DNA of 31,059 nt from CAYMLQ01 sp964390795 (GTDB taxonomy: Bacteria > Verrucomicrobiota > Kiritimatiellia > RFP12 > UBA1067). Positions 1 to 9,217 of the stretch are shown here, one piece after another. Numbering within the stretch: the first letter of the stretch is position 1; each line of letters starts with the position of its first letter. The stretch is taken from contig CAYMLQ010000028.1 in NCBI GenBank assembly GCA_964390795.1, positions 1 through 31,059 of the forward strand, written 5' to 3'. The notes beneath the pieces are model-generated. The model was not told the origin of the DNA, did not search any database, and was given only the letters and a program-made list of their open reading frames with translations. Made by a program: the position numbers and the translations under genes.

Positions 1-2
1 GC

Positions 3-287
3 GCGACCACGGGTGGCGGCGCGACGACCGGCGGCAAGGTCCAGCCGCAGGGCGGTAGCTCGGAGCGCGTGTGGACGGACAAGCCCGGGTTCATGCCGGG
101 CTCGGACGCCGCCCCTGCGTCCCGTCAGGTGGGCACCGGCCCGGCACTTCCGGCTGCGGACGTGGCACCGGGCGGATCTGGCCCTGCGGTAGCTGGAGAA
201 AAGAAGTTCCCGTGGATGTGGGTCGGTCTGGGGGCGGCTGGACTTGTGGCGGTCGGCGCGGTGGTCCTGCTGAGCAGGCGCAAGTAG
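3..287 (+). CDS. C-terminal part of a tail-anchored membrane protein (5' partial)
   Basis: The reading frame is open to the left edge, so the start lies outside the window. What is visible is a Gly/Thr-rich low-complexity stretch, then a Pro/Gly/Ala linker, and a single C-terminal hydrophobic helix (about the last 25 residues) closed by SRRK. The helix is introduced by the juxtamembrane sequence EKKFPWMWVG, which resembles the anchor of the next gene (EKSELPWPWIG). I infer a protein held in a membrane by its C-terminus with its bulk displayed on a flexible stalk, in the same series as the next four genes. An internal GTG at 69 could be called as a start, but the same frame continues upstream without a stop. 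The function of the missing N-terminal domain is unknown. Confidence 0.75.
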   Translation, partial: ATTGGGATTGGKVQPQGGSSERVWTDKPGFMPGSDAAPASRQVGTGPALPAADVAPGGSGPAVAGEKKFPWMWVGLGAAGLVAVGAVVLLSRRK

Positions 288-319
288 CGCGCCCGGTCAA
301 GTCACAGAAGTCGCTTCGA

Positions 320-325
320 TATCAT
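320..325 (+). promoter_or_regulatory. Possible -10 element TATCAT
   Basis: TATCAT lies in the short gap between the first two genes, just ahead of an AGGAG ribosome binding site and the ATG at 340. The hexamer 17 bases upstream (TCAAGT, 297-302) is a poor -35. The same -10 sequence occurs at 8494. Weak call. Confidence 0.25.
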
Positions 326-339
326 TCAGGAGTCATCTC

Positions 340-1015
340 ATGACGTACCACAACACGGTTTCGGGTCTTTCTCTGTACGGCCTTGGCATGCAGGGCGCGA
401 AGGACGAGAGTTCTGCTGGGCAGTCGTACGCGCCGACTAATCCAACGATGAGCGTCCGCGAACTTCAGCGCCGTCTCATGGCAGCAGGTATGGATGTTGG
501 CAGGACGGGCGCAGACAACGTGTGGGGCGAGCGCACCGNNNNNNNNNNAAAGGGCTCTCGCTACGTTTGCGACTCAAAAGGGCCTTCCGCTGCCTCCGAT
601 TGGTATGCCTGGTAAGTATATCGTCAGCGGTTCCAGCGTGACGATTCCGGCCGCAGTGGCAGCAGCGCTGCCCGCCGCATCTGGCGGCAGCAGCAGCGGT
701 GGCCGCAGCAGCGGTGGCCGCAGCAGCGGTGGCCGCAGCAGCGGTGGCGGCAGCAGCGGTGGCGGCAGCGGTGGCGGCAGCGGTGACGGTGGCGGCAGCA
801 GCGGTGGCGGTGGTGGCAGTCAGCGCAGTGGTGACAGCCCCCGCCCTGCTCCAGATGTCACGCCGGATGTTCCGGGGCCCGTTACTCCGGACTCCGATTA
901 CGGTGGCAGGGTCAGGGAAGAAAAGAGCGAGCTTCCGTGGCCGTGGATTGGTGCTGGCGTGGGCGTGGTGGCCTTGCTCGGCGTCTGGTATCTGCGCAGG
1001 CGTAAGGCTTCGTGA
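340..1015 (+). CDS. Tail-anchored protein with peptidoglycan-binding domain (split by assembly gap)
   Basis: The start at 340 has AGGAG upstream and begins MTYHNT. Around residues 36-80 the sequence SVRELQRRLMAAG, then G-x-x-T, then (after the gap) ALATFATQKGL follows the pattern of the PG_binding_1 three-helix fold, a domain that binds bacterial cell wall. It is followed by a Ser/Gly/Arg repeat stalk (GGRSSGG units, about 680-830), an acidic Pro-rich stretch and a C-terminal helix (PWPWIGAGVGVVALLG) ending RRRKAS. Ten N at 539-548 interrupt the domain and the frame differs by one across them; because the N count is arbitrary I treat this as one gene. I infer a membrane-anchored surface or entry protein that contacts peptidoglycan. 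Catalytic residues of a lytic enzyme are not visible. Confidence 0.8.
539..548. other. Assembly gap (10 N)
   Basis: A fixed run of ten N inside the peptidoglycan-binding domain gene. The coding frame is phase 1 before it and phase 2 after it, so the true distance is probably a multiple of three rather than ten. Confidence 0.98.
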
Positions 1016-1051
1016 TCTGCTAGGCAGCGAACGCGGGTTCTAGGAGCTTCT

Positions 1052-1660
1052 ATGACGTACCATCACGCGCACGACTCGGCACACACGGTTCGGCTGCACG
1101 GACTCGGCGACCTCTCTGCCGGTGACAAGGTCACGCTTCGTTTCCGCCCTGGGGCAGGTGTTAACCAGCGCAACTCGGTGCGCATTCTTGACGAGCTTCG
1201 GACTAACCTGCTCGGCACGAACCACTTCACTTCGCCGACGTACCTCGGTTGGGGCACGGGCGGAACGCTCGTCTACAAGGGGTCTGTTCGCTCTGCGAAC
1301 TACACGCTGCGGCAGATCGCCAATATGATGCCCGCGATCACGCTGCGAGTCGCGACGCGTGCTGGCCTGCCGGTGACGTTCTTGAGCGCGCTTGACAGCG
1401 ATGGCGACGAGCGCGTGGCCGAGCAGCCAGATGCTGCGCCTCCTGGTGGATCGACTCCTGGCGGGGCGCCTCCTGGTGGATCGACTCCTGGCGGCGGCGA
1501 TCAGCCTGAGCCCCCGGTGCCCGTCGTGCCGGATGCGGATGCCCAGCTCCGGGCCCGGGTCGAGGAAAAGACTGGACTCAGTCCGCTGGCATGGCTAGCG
1601 ATCTTGGGCACCGCCGGGGCCCTGGTCTTGTGGTACGGAACCAAGCAAATTGAGGACTAA
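1052..1660 (+). CDS. FRFRPG-family tail-anchored protein, copy 1
   Basis: A 202-residue protein starting MTYHHAH. Residues about 25-125 form a globular domain shared with the next two genes: FRFRPGAGVN, then GTNHF, GWGTGG, YTLRQIANMMPAI and PVTFLSA. Next comes a repeated Pro/Gly linker with two copies of PPGGSTPGG, an acidic stretch, and a C-terminal hydrophobic helix (about residues 177-196) ending GTKQIED. I do not recognise the domain. The architecture of head domain, flexible stalk and tail anchor suggests display on a membrane, and three tandem copies suggest a multi-subunit spike or receptor-binding array. The gene starts 36 bases after the preceding stop and is followed within 5 bases by its paralogue, so they are probably co-transcribed. 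Confidence 0.9.
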   Translation: MTYHHAHDSAHTVRLHGLGDLSAGDKVTLRFRPGAGVNQRNSVRILDELRTNLLGTNHFTSPTYLGWGTGGTLVYKGSVRSANYTLRQIANMMPAITLRVATRAGLPVTFLSALDSDGDERVAEQPDAAPPGGSTPGGAPPGGSTPGGGDQPEPPVPVVPDADAQLRARVEEKTGLSPLAWLAILGTAGALVLWYGTKQIED

Positions 1661-1665
1661 CCCAC

Positions 1666-2229
<564 letters not shown>

Positions 2230-2239
2230 GGTTCCTGCT

Positions 2240-3590
2240 GTGTCGTACCACGCACCTATTTTCCGCAACTCAGTCATGTCGGGCCTTGGCTCGATGGGTC
2301 ACCTTTCTGGCGTGAACGACCGGGTGGATGAGGGCGACGAGGTTGCGTTCAGGTTCAGGCCCGGTGCTAACTGCGGCCAAGGGTCGCGATCTTGTGAGGC
2401 GACTTGGTCAGCTGATTGTCGCGACGAATCACTTCGATGCGCCCGCGTACCAGGACTGGGGCGGAGGCGCAGACCGTGGCTTGCTCGTGGTGCGGGCCGA
2501 TACGCGCTCCAACAACTATACGCTTCAGCAGCTTGCCAACTTCATGCCGAGTATCGCTGCGAAGGCTGCACGAGACATCGGTCATGCTGTTGCGTTCGTG
2601 AGCGCATCGAACGAAGACAATGACGAAGCATTCGCGCAGGCGCCGGGTGGCGGCGGCTCGAATACCGTGAACACCGGACCGCTCCGCGGCTTGACCGGAG
2701 ACCAGGTCACTCAGTACACGTCCATTTCGACGCTGGTCGACCGAAACCTGCGCGATGTTTCACGGATCTTTGGCACCCAATCTCCAGGCTTTTCGTTTGA
2801 AGAAGTCTGCCGCTTCAACTTTCGAACGATTGTGCACAGCTCTGCGCCTGCGGCGATGCTGCGTGCACTAATGCTGTATGCAAATGCCCAAAACGTGAAA
2901 GTTCTGGCAGCGATCCCCAGCCTGATGCGTGGCAAGAATGAAGGGTCGCAGCAGGCCGCGGCGCTCCTTGAGAAGTCGCTGCGAGAGCTGCGCGAGTCCA
3001 ACGACAGCATTGCGACAGTGTGCGCGAGGTTTGCGCAGTACCTTCCGGCCATGAGCGGTCTATCGGGCGGCGGCCTTGGAGGCCTTCCGGTCATCGCCGG
3101 AGCTGCCGCTGGGCTCACGGCTGGGCAGATCGCTGCGATCGTGGGCGGAGTGCTGACGGTTATTGTCACGATCTCGCTTTTGATTGTTGCGCTTCGGAGC
3201 AACGAAGAGGCCACGCTCCGCTGGTGCAAGGCGCGTGAAGAAGCGACGGGCGTCAAGTGCACGCCGGAAGACTTTGAAGAGCAGTTCCGTCGGCAACCGC
3301 CAGATGCGCGCGACGCGCTCAATAATGCCTTGAACAAGATGGGGGAGGCAGCATCGAGCGCTGCCAATATCCTCTTGATCGGCGCGAGTGTGCTCGGCCT
3401 CGGGTACATCGGCTATAAGCTCTTCAGTGGAACGAAAGCCATGCAGAGTCTTGGAGAAACCGCCTCCGCTGCTGGGCGCAAGATCAAGACAAGCGTGTCT
3501 GCTGCGCGTGATAGTGTGCGTGCGCGGATGGGCGGCGGCGGATCGTCGTCGCGTCGCTTGACTGCTTCCAGCGAGAGCTTCAATACCTGA
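2240..3590 (+). pseudogene. FRFRPG-family membrane protein, copy 3, frameshifted
   Basis: A GTG start gives MSYHAPIF and a frame that runs through VNDRVDEGDEVAFRFRPG, then loses similarity near 2375. Homology to copies 1 and 2 resumes in another frame (AAKGRDLVRRLGQL, ATNHF, DWGGGADRGLLVVR, YTLQQLANFMPSIA) and continues to 3590. A short deletion or insertion around 2368-2382 explains this. It could be a real mutation, an assembly error or a programmed shift; I see no slippery heptamer. The reconstructed product of about 450 residues is longer than its paralogues: after the shared domain comes a helical region with cysteines, then two hydrophobic segments (about 3085-3205 and 3350-3420) and a Ser/Arg/Gly tail. 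It is the most elaborate member of the family. Confidence 0.8.
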
Positions 3591-3605
3591 TCGGAACTTC
3601 GGTGC

Positions 3606-6600
3606 ATGCCCAAGATCGTCGGCTATGTCGGTGAGGCTCCGCCGACGGAGGAGCGCGGGTTCCCGTGGATGTCGGTCGCGCTCGTCGGCGCGGGCGTCAC
3701 GGTCATGCTTTGGCTCGCGTCCCATGCCGACGGCGAAGACCTTCTAGCCAACCCCGATGAAGGCGAGAAGAAGAAGCGGCTGAAGATCCCGCCGGTAGGC
3801 GAGTACAAGCCGGACACGCTGGAGAAGATCCGCATCAGCGTTGAGCGGGCGCGCTCGGGTGACGAGTCCGTCAAGCCGCCGCCTGCGCTCATGGAGCAGA
3901 TCTCCAGGCTTGGCGTGATCGAAGAGATCGCAAAGCTCCCGCCTGGCCGGTACACGTTCGACCTTGACCCTGAGTTTCCGAGTCGTCCCCGGAAGTGGCG
4001 TCGCGAACGTTGGCGCCGCTACAAGGACGACACGACTACGCGCGGCGCGTTCCAAAGCTCGCGTCTCGCGGCGGCTGGCAGCGACAGTCCGCACGTGTTC
4101 CTCGATACGAAGGGCGCTCCCACCGGCAACGCCGAGACCCCGTACGTTGCGGCGAGCCCTGTCGTCCTAGGCATCTACCGCGAAGACGGCGAGCCGGTCT
4201 TCCTCATCCATGCCCCTGGGACGTCTCCGCCACCGATGGAGATGGACAAGGAGAAGCGTCGCACTTCGTACCGCGAGACTCAGGATCGGCGTCAGGTTCG
4301 CTACCGGCGCCGTCTGGAGAAGCGCGAAGATCGCAAGACGCGCGCACAGGAGCTTGCGGACGAGCGTGCGGCTCGCGCCGAGAAGAGGCTTGGCAAGGCG
4401 ATCACGAAGGCCGAGGAGCGCTTGGACGCTCAGGTTGCGAAGGCCAGGGAGAAGCTGGCTCCGACGCTCCTCAAGGCAGAGGAGATGAACGAGCGGCTCA
4501 GGGCGGGCACTGCCGAGCTGCGTCGCGCGCGGAAAACGTCGCCTGCAAAGGAGCAAGCGCTTCCCACGCCGATGGTTGTTTCCGGTCAACAAGCGTATTA
4601 CGCGTATTGGTCTGAGATCATTGAGGAGGTCACGAAGGCTGGCGTAGAACACCCCGAGAACGTTATCGAGGGTGTCGTCGTCAGCGATAGTGCCCGTCAC
4701 CCGGAAAACGACGGTGTCGTCGATGAGGACTGGCTAGATGTCGATGTCAACTTCGGAACCTCTGAAATCGAAGTCATTCGAGACGTTTCTTTGGAAGAGG
4801 GGTGGGCTCCGGGCAAAGGAGACCTAATCAAAGTTACGCTCACGCCAAAGGACGAGGCTGGTGATGTAACGGTCGAGCTGATCAAGCGCGGACCCAAAAA
4901 GCGCACGAAGAAGCAGGGCGGTGGTGGAGCAGGCGGTGCGCCCGGAGAGCCGGGCGCCACGGAAGAAGGCGGCGAGGCTGATGGCGAGGGCGAGGCGGGC
5001 GGCGAGGCTGCTGAGCCCGGCGAAGCTGAGCCAGCGCCAGCGCCGAAAAAGTCCTCTGACATTGCGAAGCAGCGCAAACTCGATGCGCTTTCGGCTGAAA
5101 TCGCCAAGGAAATCGGCACGAAGTCACGAGATCAGCTCGTCAGCGAGGCAGAAACCATCCTCGCCAAGCTGAAGTCTGACAAGTACGACTTTGATCCCGC
5201 GAGCGTGGACGCTGCGTGGGAGCGTGCTCTCAAGAAGAAGCAAGCGGAGGAGGAGGCGGCGGCCGAGCGGGCACTCGATGCGCGCATGGCGTCGATGAGC
5301 CCTGAGGAGATGGCGCAGTACCTCGCGGATCGCGCCAAGCAGGCGGCCGAGCAGGCGGTTGTCACCAGGACTGAGCGGGAGCAAAAAACGAGGCTTGATC
5401 GCTCTGTCACGCAGGCGATGTGGTTCGCGAAAGCCATTCGGAACAAGGTCGAAAACGGCCTTGAGGTGTTCGGTGGAGCGCTGAGCGCACGATTTGTTGC
5501 TTCCAAAGGCAACGAAGCGCGGCTTCAGCTCGATATCTCCAAAGACGGAGACGAACAGGGCGGGACCGCTGTCTCCTACGACCTGAGCTGGCTGAAAGAG
5601 GAAGGCGTCCAAGAAGGCGACATCATCAGGTTTATTGCTGTACCGTCGAGCGCGCTGCCGATCAAGCTTGGCATGCCAGTCGTCGTCCTAAAGGGAGAGC
5701 ACGCTGGGAAGTTCGGTCTGGTGAAAGGCTACGCCGTCAAGTCTGGTGAGTGTGACATCGAGCTGCTCGTCGATGGCAAGAGCAAGCGAGTCAAGGTCAG
5801 CAAGGACGATCTCAAGGCAACTGAGATTTTCATTGAGGGCAAGGAGCGGAGTGAGCTTCCGCCGAGGGTTGTCGAGCGGTCGAAGAACCTGCCAGAACCG
5901 GGCGTCTACTACATCATCGGCGAAACTCGGCAGGGTCCTTACGCGGCGGTCAATCCTGGCGGTAAGATCGTGCTGTTGAGCGCAACGCCTTTCAAGAACG
6001 CCAAGTTCCAGCCGACACCAGCGTTCTTCCGTACATACGCGGACATCCAAGACAGCAGAGACGGCGTGACGTTCGTTCCGTACGGCGCGAACCAGCGTGA
6101 GATCGAGGCCAGTCCGATCTCTCTGTTGGCGGGCACGATCGACGCGCAGGTCACGGACTACGTGCAGGCCGACAACGCGCTACAGCTGACCGCGACGTGG
6201 TTCAAGGAAACGGTCGCGCGTATCGTCGAGAGCGTGGGCAACGTCATCCGGGCAGTACAGACTGGCGGTCGCCAGATGCCTGAGGAGCAGCAGGAGCGGC
6301 TCGCAGCGGTTCTTGCCAAGTATCAACAAATCCAAAGGTCTGGCCAGACGCGGGTTTTCTACGTCAAGAAGAAGCCGCGAAAGGAGACGGTCCCCGTTGG
6401 CGAGCTTATCGCCAGCGTCACAAAGGTTCCGCCGAATGACATGCTCGTTCGCGCTGAGGGACGCGTTGCGATTACGATTGACGGCGTAGAGGTCGCGCTC
6501 AACGCACGCATTCTGCTTATCAATGAGCTAAAACTTGGAGACACGTTCAAGATCTGGCCCGTCTGGAAAGACGGCCGCGTAGCGAGCGTTGGGATCTTGC

Positions 6601-7532
6601 CCGTAGGCGAGTCGGCTGTGTCTGCTGGGCGTCAGCCTCGGTCTGTCGACCCACTGCTCCAGCGGCTCGTAGACAAGTATTTCACGAACGACGTCCTCAC
6701 TGTCCGTGCTAACAACATCCGCAATTTCCTCAATAAATCAGGGCAAACGCTCGAAGATCTAAAGAACACGCAGCTCTCTTCTTCCGGCATCGGAATGAAG
6801 GGCAAGATCGTGGGTGCTCCTGGCGCAGGTAAGATCGGGCGATACGAGATCGAGTTCGAGTTCGGCAGGGACTCGTTGCCGCAGGAGTTCTTCGGATCCG
6901 AGGGTGGCGCGGTGGGTGACACTGTGGAGGTCTACGCAAACCTCAAGAACCGCGTCTACGTGGAGCCTGTTTTCGTCCACACGCCGTCTAAGAAGCCTAA
7001 GACCAGCAAGGTCAGCAAGGAGCCAGAGGGCATGAAGAGTAACTCCAGGGCTTCGGACCAAGACCCTGCTCTGTTTCGCGAGTTCAGGCGCACGATCAAC
7101 ATGAGTTCTGCTGACATCGATCGCTGGCGCAAGAACCCCCAGCATCGAGACGCGAGCCTTCCGCACATTCGGGCTGAGCTTCCGCTGCTTGCGGAGATGA
7201 AGCGCACCCCGATGAGCAAGTGGACGCCGCGTATGTGGAACAAGGCCATGCGTGCCATCAACTTCGTCAAGCGTCACGAGGCGCAGATGAAGGTGCAGGC
7301 CAAGCGATACGGCACTGGACGTCTGCATGTGACGTACAAGCGCATCATCGGCCTGCTCAACTGGGGCAGGAAGACGCCGGGGGTGAACATCCAGAAGGTA
7401 CTGGGCGCGAAGTCTGGCAAGGGGCGCAAGACCTCGAAGAATCCGGGTGTTGCTTCGCGCGGCAGAACCAGCCGCGGCGCCAAAACGAGCAGGAAATCCT
7501 ACACAGACCTTTCCGTGATGCGTTGGCTGTAG
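3606..7532 (+). CDS. Giant (1308 aa) membrane-anchored protein with KOW-like motifs and basic tail
   Basis: The N-terminus has one hydrophobic helix (about residues 18-38, introduced by EERGFPWMS). Residues about 210-300 are a highly charged coiled coil rich in Arg, Lys, Glu and Ala. A Gly/Glu/Pro-rich spacer lies near 435-480 and another helical charged region follows. From about residue 615 the protein becomes beta-rich, with a KOW-like stretch (MPVVVLKGEHAGKFGLVKG) and later similar small-barrel segments. The C-terminus is very basic and contains RGRTSRGAKTSRKS. The first six residues, MPKIVG, and 17 bases of DNA are shared with the putative capsid gene at 11643. I do not recognise a family. 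Candidates are a virion scaffold, a membrane-capsid linker or a genome-binding protein. The segment APGAGKIG is not a valid Walker A because Ser/Thr is missing. Confidence 0.9.
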   Translation: MPKIVGYVGEAPPTEERGFPWMSVALVGAGVTVMLWLASHADGEDLLANPDEGEKKKRLKIPPVGEYKPDTLEKIRISVERARSGDESVKPPPALMEQISRLGVIEEIAKLPPGRYTFDLDPEFPSRPRKWRRERWRRYKDDTTTRGAFQSSRLAAAGSDSPHVFLDTKGAPTGNAETPYVAASPVVLGIYREDGEPVFLIHAPGTSPPPMEMDKEKRRTSYRETQDRRQVRYRRRLEKREDRKTRAQELADERAARAEKRLGKAITKAEERLDAQVAKAREKLAPTLLKAEEMNERLRAGTAELRRARKTSPAKEQALPTPMVVSGQQAYYAYWSEIIEEVTKAGVEHPENVIEGVVVSDSARHPENDGVVDEDWLDVDVNFGTSEIEVIRDVSLEEGWAPGKGDLIKVTLTPKDEAGDVTVELIKRGPKKRTKKQGGGGAGGAPGEPGATEEGGEADGEGEAGGEAAEPGEAEPAPAPKKSSDIAKQRKLDALSAEIAKEIGTKSRDQLVSEAETILAKLKSDKYDFDPASVDAAWERALKKKQAEEEAAAERALDARMASMSPEEMAQYLADRAKQAAEQAVVTRTEREQKTRLDRSVTQAMWFAKAIRNKVENGLEVFGGALSARFVASKGNEARLQLDISKDGDEQGGTAVSYDLSWLKEEGVQEGDIIRFIAVPSSALPIKLGMPVVVLKGEHAGKFGLVKGYAVKSGECDIELLVDGKSKRVKVSKDDLKATEIFIEGKERSELPPRVVERSKNLPEPGVYYIIGETRQGPYAAVNPGGKIVLLSATPFKNAKFQPTPAFFRTYADIQDSRDGVTFVPYGANQREIEASPISLLAGTIDAQVTDYVQADNALQLTATWFKETVARIVESVGNVIRAVQTGGRQMPEEQQERLAAVLAKYQQIQRSGQTRVFYVKKKPRKETVPVGELIASVTKVPPNDMLVRAEGRVAITIDGVEVALNARILLINELKLGDTFKIWPVWKDGRVASVGILPVGESAVSAGRQPRSVDPLLQRLVDKYFTNDVLTVRANNIRNFLNKSGQTLEDLKNTQLSSSGIGMKGKIVGAPGAGKIGRYEIEFEFGRDSLPQEFFGSEGGAVGDTVEVYANLKNRVYVEPVFVHTPSKKPKTSKVSKEPEGMKSNSRASDQDPALFREFRRTINMSSADIDRWRKNPQHRDASLPHIRAELPLLAEMKRTPMSKWTPRMWNKAMRAINFVKRHEAQMKVQAKRYGTGRLHVTYKRIIGLLNWGRKTPGVNIQKVLGAKSGKGRKTSKNPGVASRGRTSRGAKTSRKSYTDLSVMRWL

Positions 7533-7559
7533 TACAACAGGGCGCGGGCATAGGACACC

Positions 7560-7898
7560 ATGGCACTCTATAGCGTGTGGGACTGGAACAGGAACCTGTA
7601 CCGCGTTTACGCGGACCAGCGGCCGGTCTCTGTCGGAATCGACCCGGAGCCTCCGCGTCCTGGCAACGTCAACATCCTCGGCGCCGTACCGTACGATGCA
7701 TGCAAGCTTCTGCCGAACGGCGTCAAGGGCATGGGCCTGTCACACGTCCCGCGCGGAGAGATCGTGCGCGACGAGCGGGGTCCCTTGCAGGCCGTGGGGC
7801 TTGGTTCGGATGCAAGTGGGTCGAGTCCTCGGCTCCTGGCGGGAGTCGCGATTGCCAGTGCCGTAGTCGGTTACGTGATCGCTAGGTGGGTCAAATGA
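7560..7898 (+). CDS. Small C-terminally anchored membrane protein
   Basis: A 112-residue product starting MALYSVWDWN. The first 85 residues are soluble in character, with aromatic residues near the start and a Pro-rich middle (PEPPRPGN). The last 25 residues form a hydrophobic helix (LLAGVAIASAVVGYVIARW) ending VK. An AGGA motif sits ahead of the ATG. The stop overlaps the start of the next gene as ATGA, indicating translational coupling. No family is recognised. It belongs to the many small single-helix membrane proteins in this window and may be a minor virion membrane component. Confidence 0.85.
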   Translation: MALYSVWDWNRNLYRVYADQRPVSVGIDPEPPRPGNVNILGAVPYDACKLLPNGVKGMGLSHVPRGEIVRDERGPLQAVGLGSDASGSSPRLLAGVAIASAVVGYVIARWVK

Positions 7899-8461
7899 GC
7901 ACACGTCGAACCAGTCGCAAGGCCGCCCGCAGTCAGACCAGGCCGAACGCTCACAAGGGCGTCATGGGCCGCATGTACGGCACGGACTCGCGGGCAAACC
8001 CCACCAGCGCCATCAAGAGATACCGGATCTTTCACAAGAAAGACCCGCGAGAGATTCGAACGATCAGCGGCCTGCCCGACAAGGTTCGTGAACTTGGGCG
8101 GTGCGTCGCTGTGATGTACGAGACGGACAAGTGGAAGGACGATGGCGACGACGAGCGCTACAAGCACCGTCACGAGGACGGTGTCATCGCCTACGAGACG
8201 GTGCACGACCGCGCAGATGACGCGATCGACATCCCGGTTGCGCCTCCGACGCCAGAGCAAGGCTTCGCGCGGCTCGGCAAGTGCCTCGGCTTCTTCGTCG
8301 AGACGGACGGCGAGCAGGTCCGCGAGTACAACCCGTCCGGCACAGACCTGTTCACGTCGCCCAAGGGCGATCTGCTGGGGATCTATCACCCAAGCCGGGG
8401 CTGGATCGCGTTCATCGCGGGCGGAAAACTGCGCGTCGAGGCCGAGGGGATCGACGGGTGA
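7895..8461 (+). CDS. Unknown protein with N-terminal RRTSR tag
   Basis: I start the gene at the ATG in the ATGA overlap with the preceding stop, giving MSTRRTSRKAARS. The first 50 residues are strongly basic and include SRANP. The rest is mixed alpha/beta with no membrane helix and contains two similar blocks, LGRCVAVMYETDKW and LGKCLGFFVETDGE, about 60-65 residues apart, suggesting an internal duplication. The end (GDLLGIYHPSRGWIAFIAGG) looks like a beta hairpin. No family is recognised. The N-terminal tag is shared with other products here. Confidence 0.85.
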   Translation: MSTRRTSRKAARSQTRPNAHKGVMGRMYGTDSRANPTSAIKRYRIFHKKDPREIRTISGLPDKVRELGRCVAVMYETDKWKDDGDDERYKHRHEDGVIAYETVHDRADDAIDIPVAPPTPEQGFARLGKCLGFFVETDGEQVREYNPSGTDLFTSPKGDLLGIYHPSRGWIAFIAGGKLRVEAEGIDG

Positions 8462-8730
8462 ACTTTCTTCTTAAACTTGTGGAGCGGCTGCCGTATCATT
8501 ACGCTGAGGCTGGCCGGGCGCTCCACTCGTGTACGCTGCCGAGCGGGTGAAGTGCGTCCATGGCCCTATCCTACATCGAGAGCAACATGCGAACAGCGCT
8601 CGCGTACCGCGAGTCGCCGGGTATGCTGCGGGCGAACGGTGGCGTGGAAGCCTTGACCGTGATGAACCCGGGGCCGGTCCCGCACCTGACGTCTGCCGAT
8701 GTACGGCAGCGTAACCTAGAGGAGAACACG
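8462..8730 (+). other. Intergenic stretch with possible promoter and an in-frame N-terminal extension
   Basis: This stretch has no firmly supported separate gene. It holds a possible promoter (TTAAAC at 8471-8476, 17 bases, TATCAT at 8494-8499). A 30-codon frame starting with a GTG overlapping the previous stop runs 8458-8550. An ATG at 8560, preceded by GGGTGAAG, opens a frame with coding-like third positions that runs without a stop into the basic protein starting at 8731. The basic gene may therefore have an alternative 57-residue longer form. Confidence 0.4.
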
Positions 8731-9211
8731 ATGAGCTACGACCTCGGAGCCCTGCTGCTCCAGAATAAAAAGGGCCGCCGCAAGGGTAAGAAGGGCAAGG
8801 GCAAGAAGGGCAAGGGCTCCAAGAAGCGCATCTCCGTGAAGGTGCGTGGCTCGGGCAAGAAGACCCTTCGTGGGGGGCGCCGTGGCACCTCCANNNNNNN
8901 NNNCCTCCAAGCGTCGCGCAGGGAAGAGCTCGAAGAAGAAGTCCGCGCGCAAGACGTCGAAGAAGGTGAGCAAGGGCCTCAAGAACGCGCGCAGGCGTGT
9001 GACCAAGGCTGAGAGCGCGGTCAAGAAGGCGAAGGCCCGTGCGTCGCGCGCGGTCGCCAAGGCCAAGACCGCCCGCGGCAAGGCCTCGGCGCGCAAGAAG
9101 AGCAGCAAGAGCGTGCGCTTCTTCGAGAAGCGCCTGACGAAGGCTCGTGCTGCTGTGAAGAAGGCCTCGAAGCGCGGTGGCAAGCGGAAGACCAGCCGAA
9201 AGGGCCGGTGA
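8731..9211 (+). CDS. Histone-H1-like, extremely basic protein (split by assembly gap)
   Basis: The chosen start at 8731 has AGAGGAG six bases upstream and begins MSYDLGALLL, matching the M-(S/T)-Y start common in this genome. An in-frame ATG at 8560 is the alternative. From residue 12 onward the protein is dominated by Lys, Arg, Gly, Ser and Ala, with histone-H1-like runs such as KKAKARASRAVAKAKTA, and it ends GGKRKTSRKGR. Such composition is typical of nucleic-acid-condensing proteins, so I infer binding to and compaction of viral DNA, possibly inside the virion. Ten N at 8894-8903 split the gene, and the frame shifts across them as expected for an arbitrary gap length. The gene lies directly ahead of another protein with a basic N-terminus. 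Confidence 0.8.
8894..8903. other. Assembly gap (10 N)
   Basis: A second fixed-length gap, inside the Lys/Arg-rich gene. As with the first gap, the coding phase differs by one across it. Both gaps fall in low-complexity or domain-repeat sequence where assembly commonly breaks. Confidence 0.98.
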
Positions 9212-9217
9212 TCTGTC

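Noticed and set aside
539..548. The frame change across the N runs at 539 and 8894 as real frameshifts
   Set aside because: Ten N is a placeholder length. Domain continuity on both sides shows the genes are probably intact in nature.
6793..6840. A possible Walker A motif (APGAGKIG) in the 1308-aa protein
   Set aside because: The required Ser/Thr after Lys is Ile, the surroundings are beta-rich rather than P-loop-like, and no Walker B is evident.
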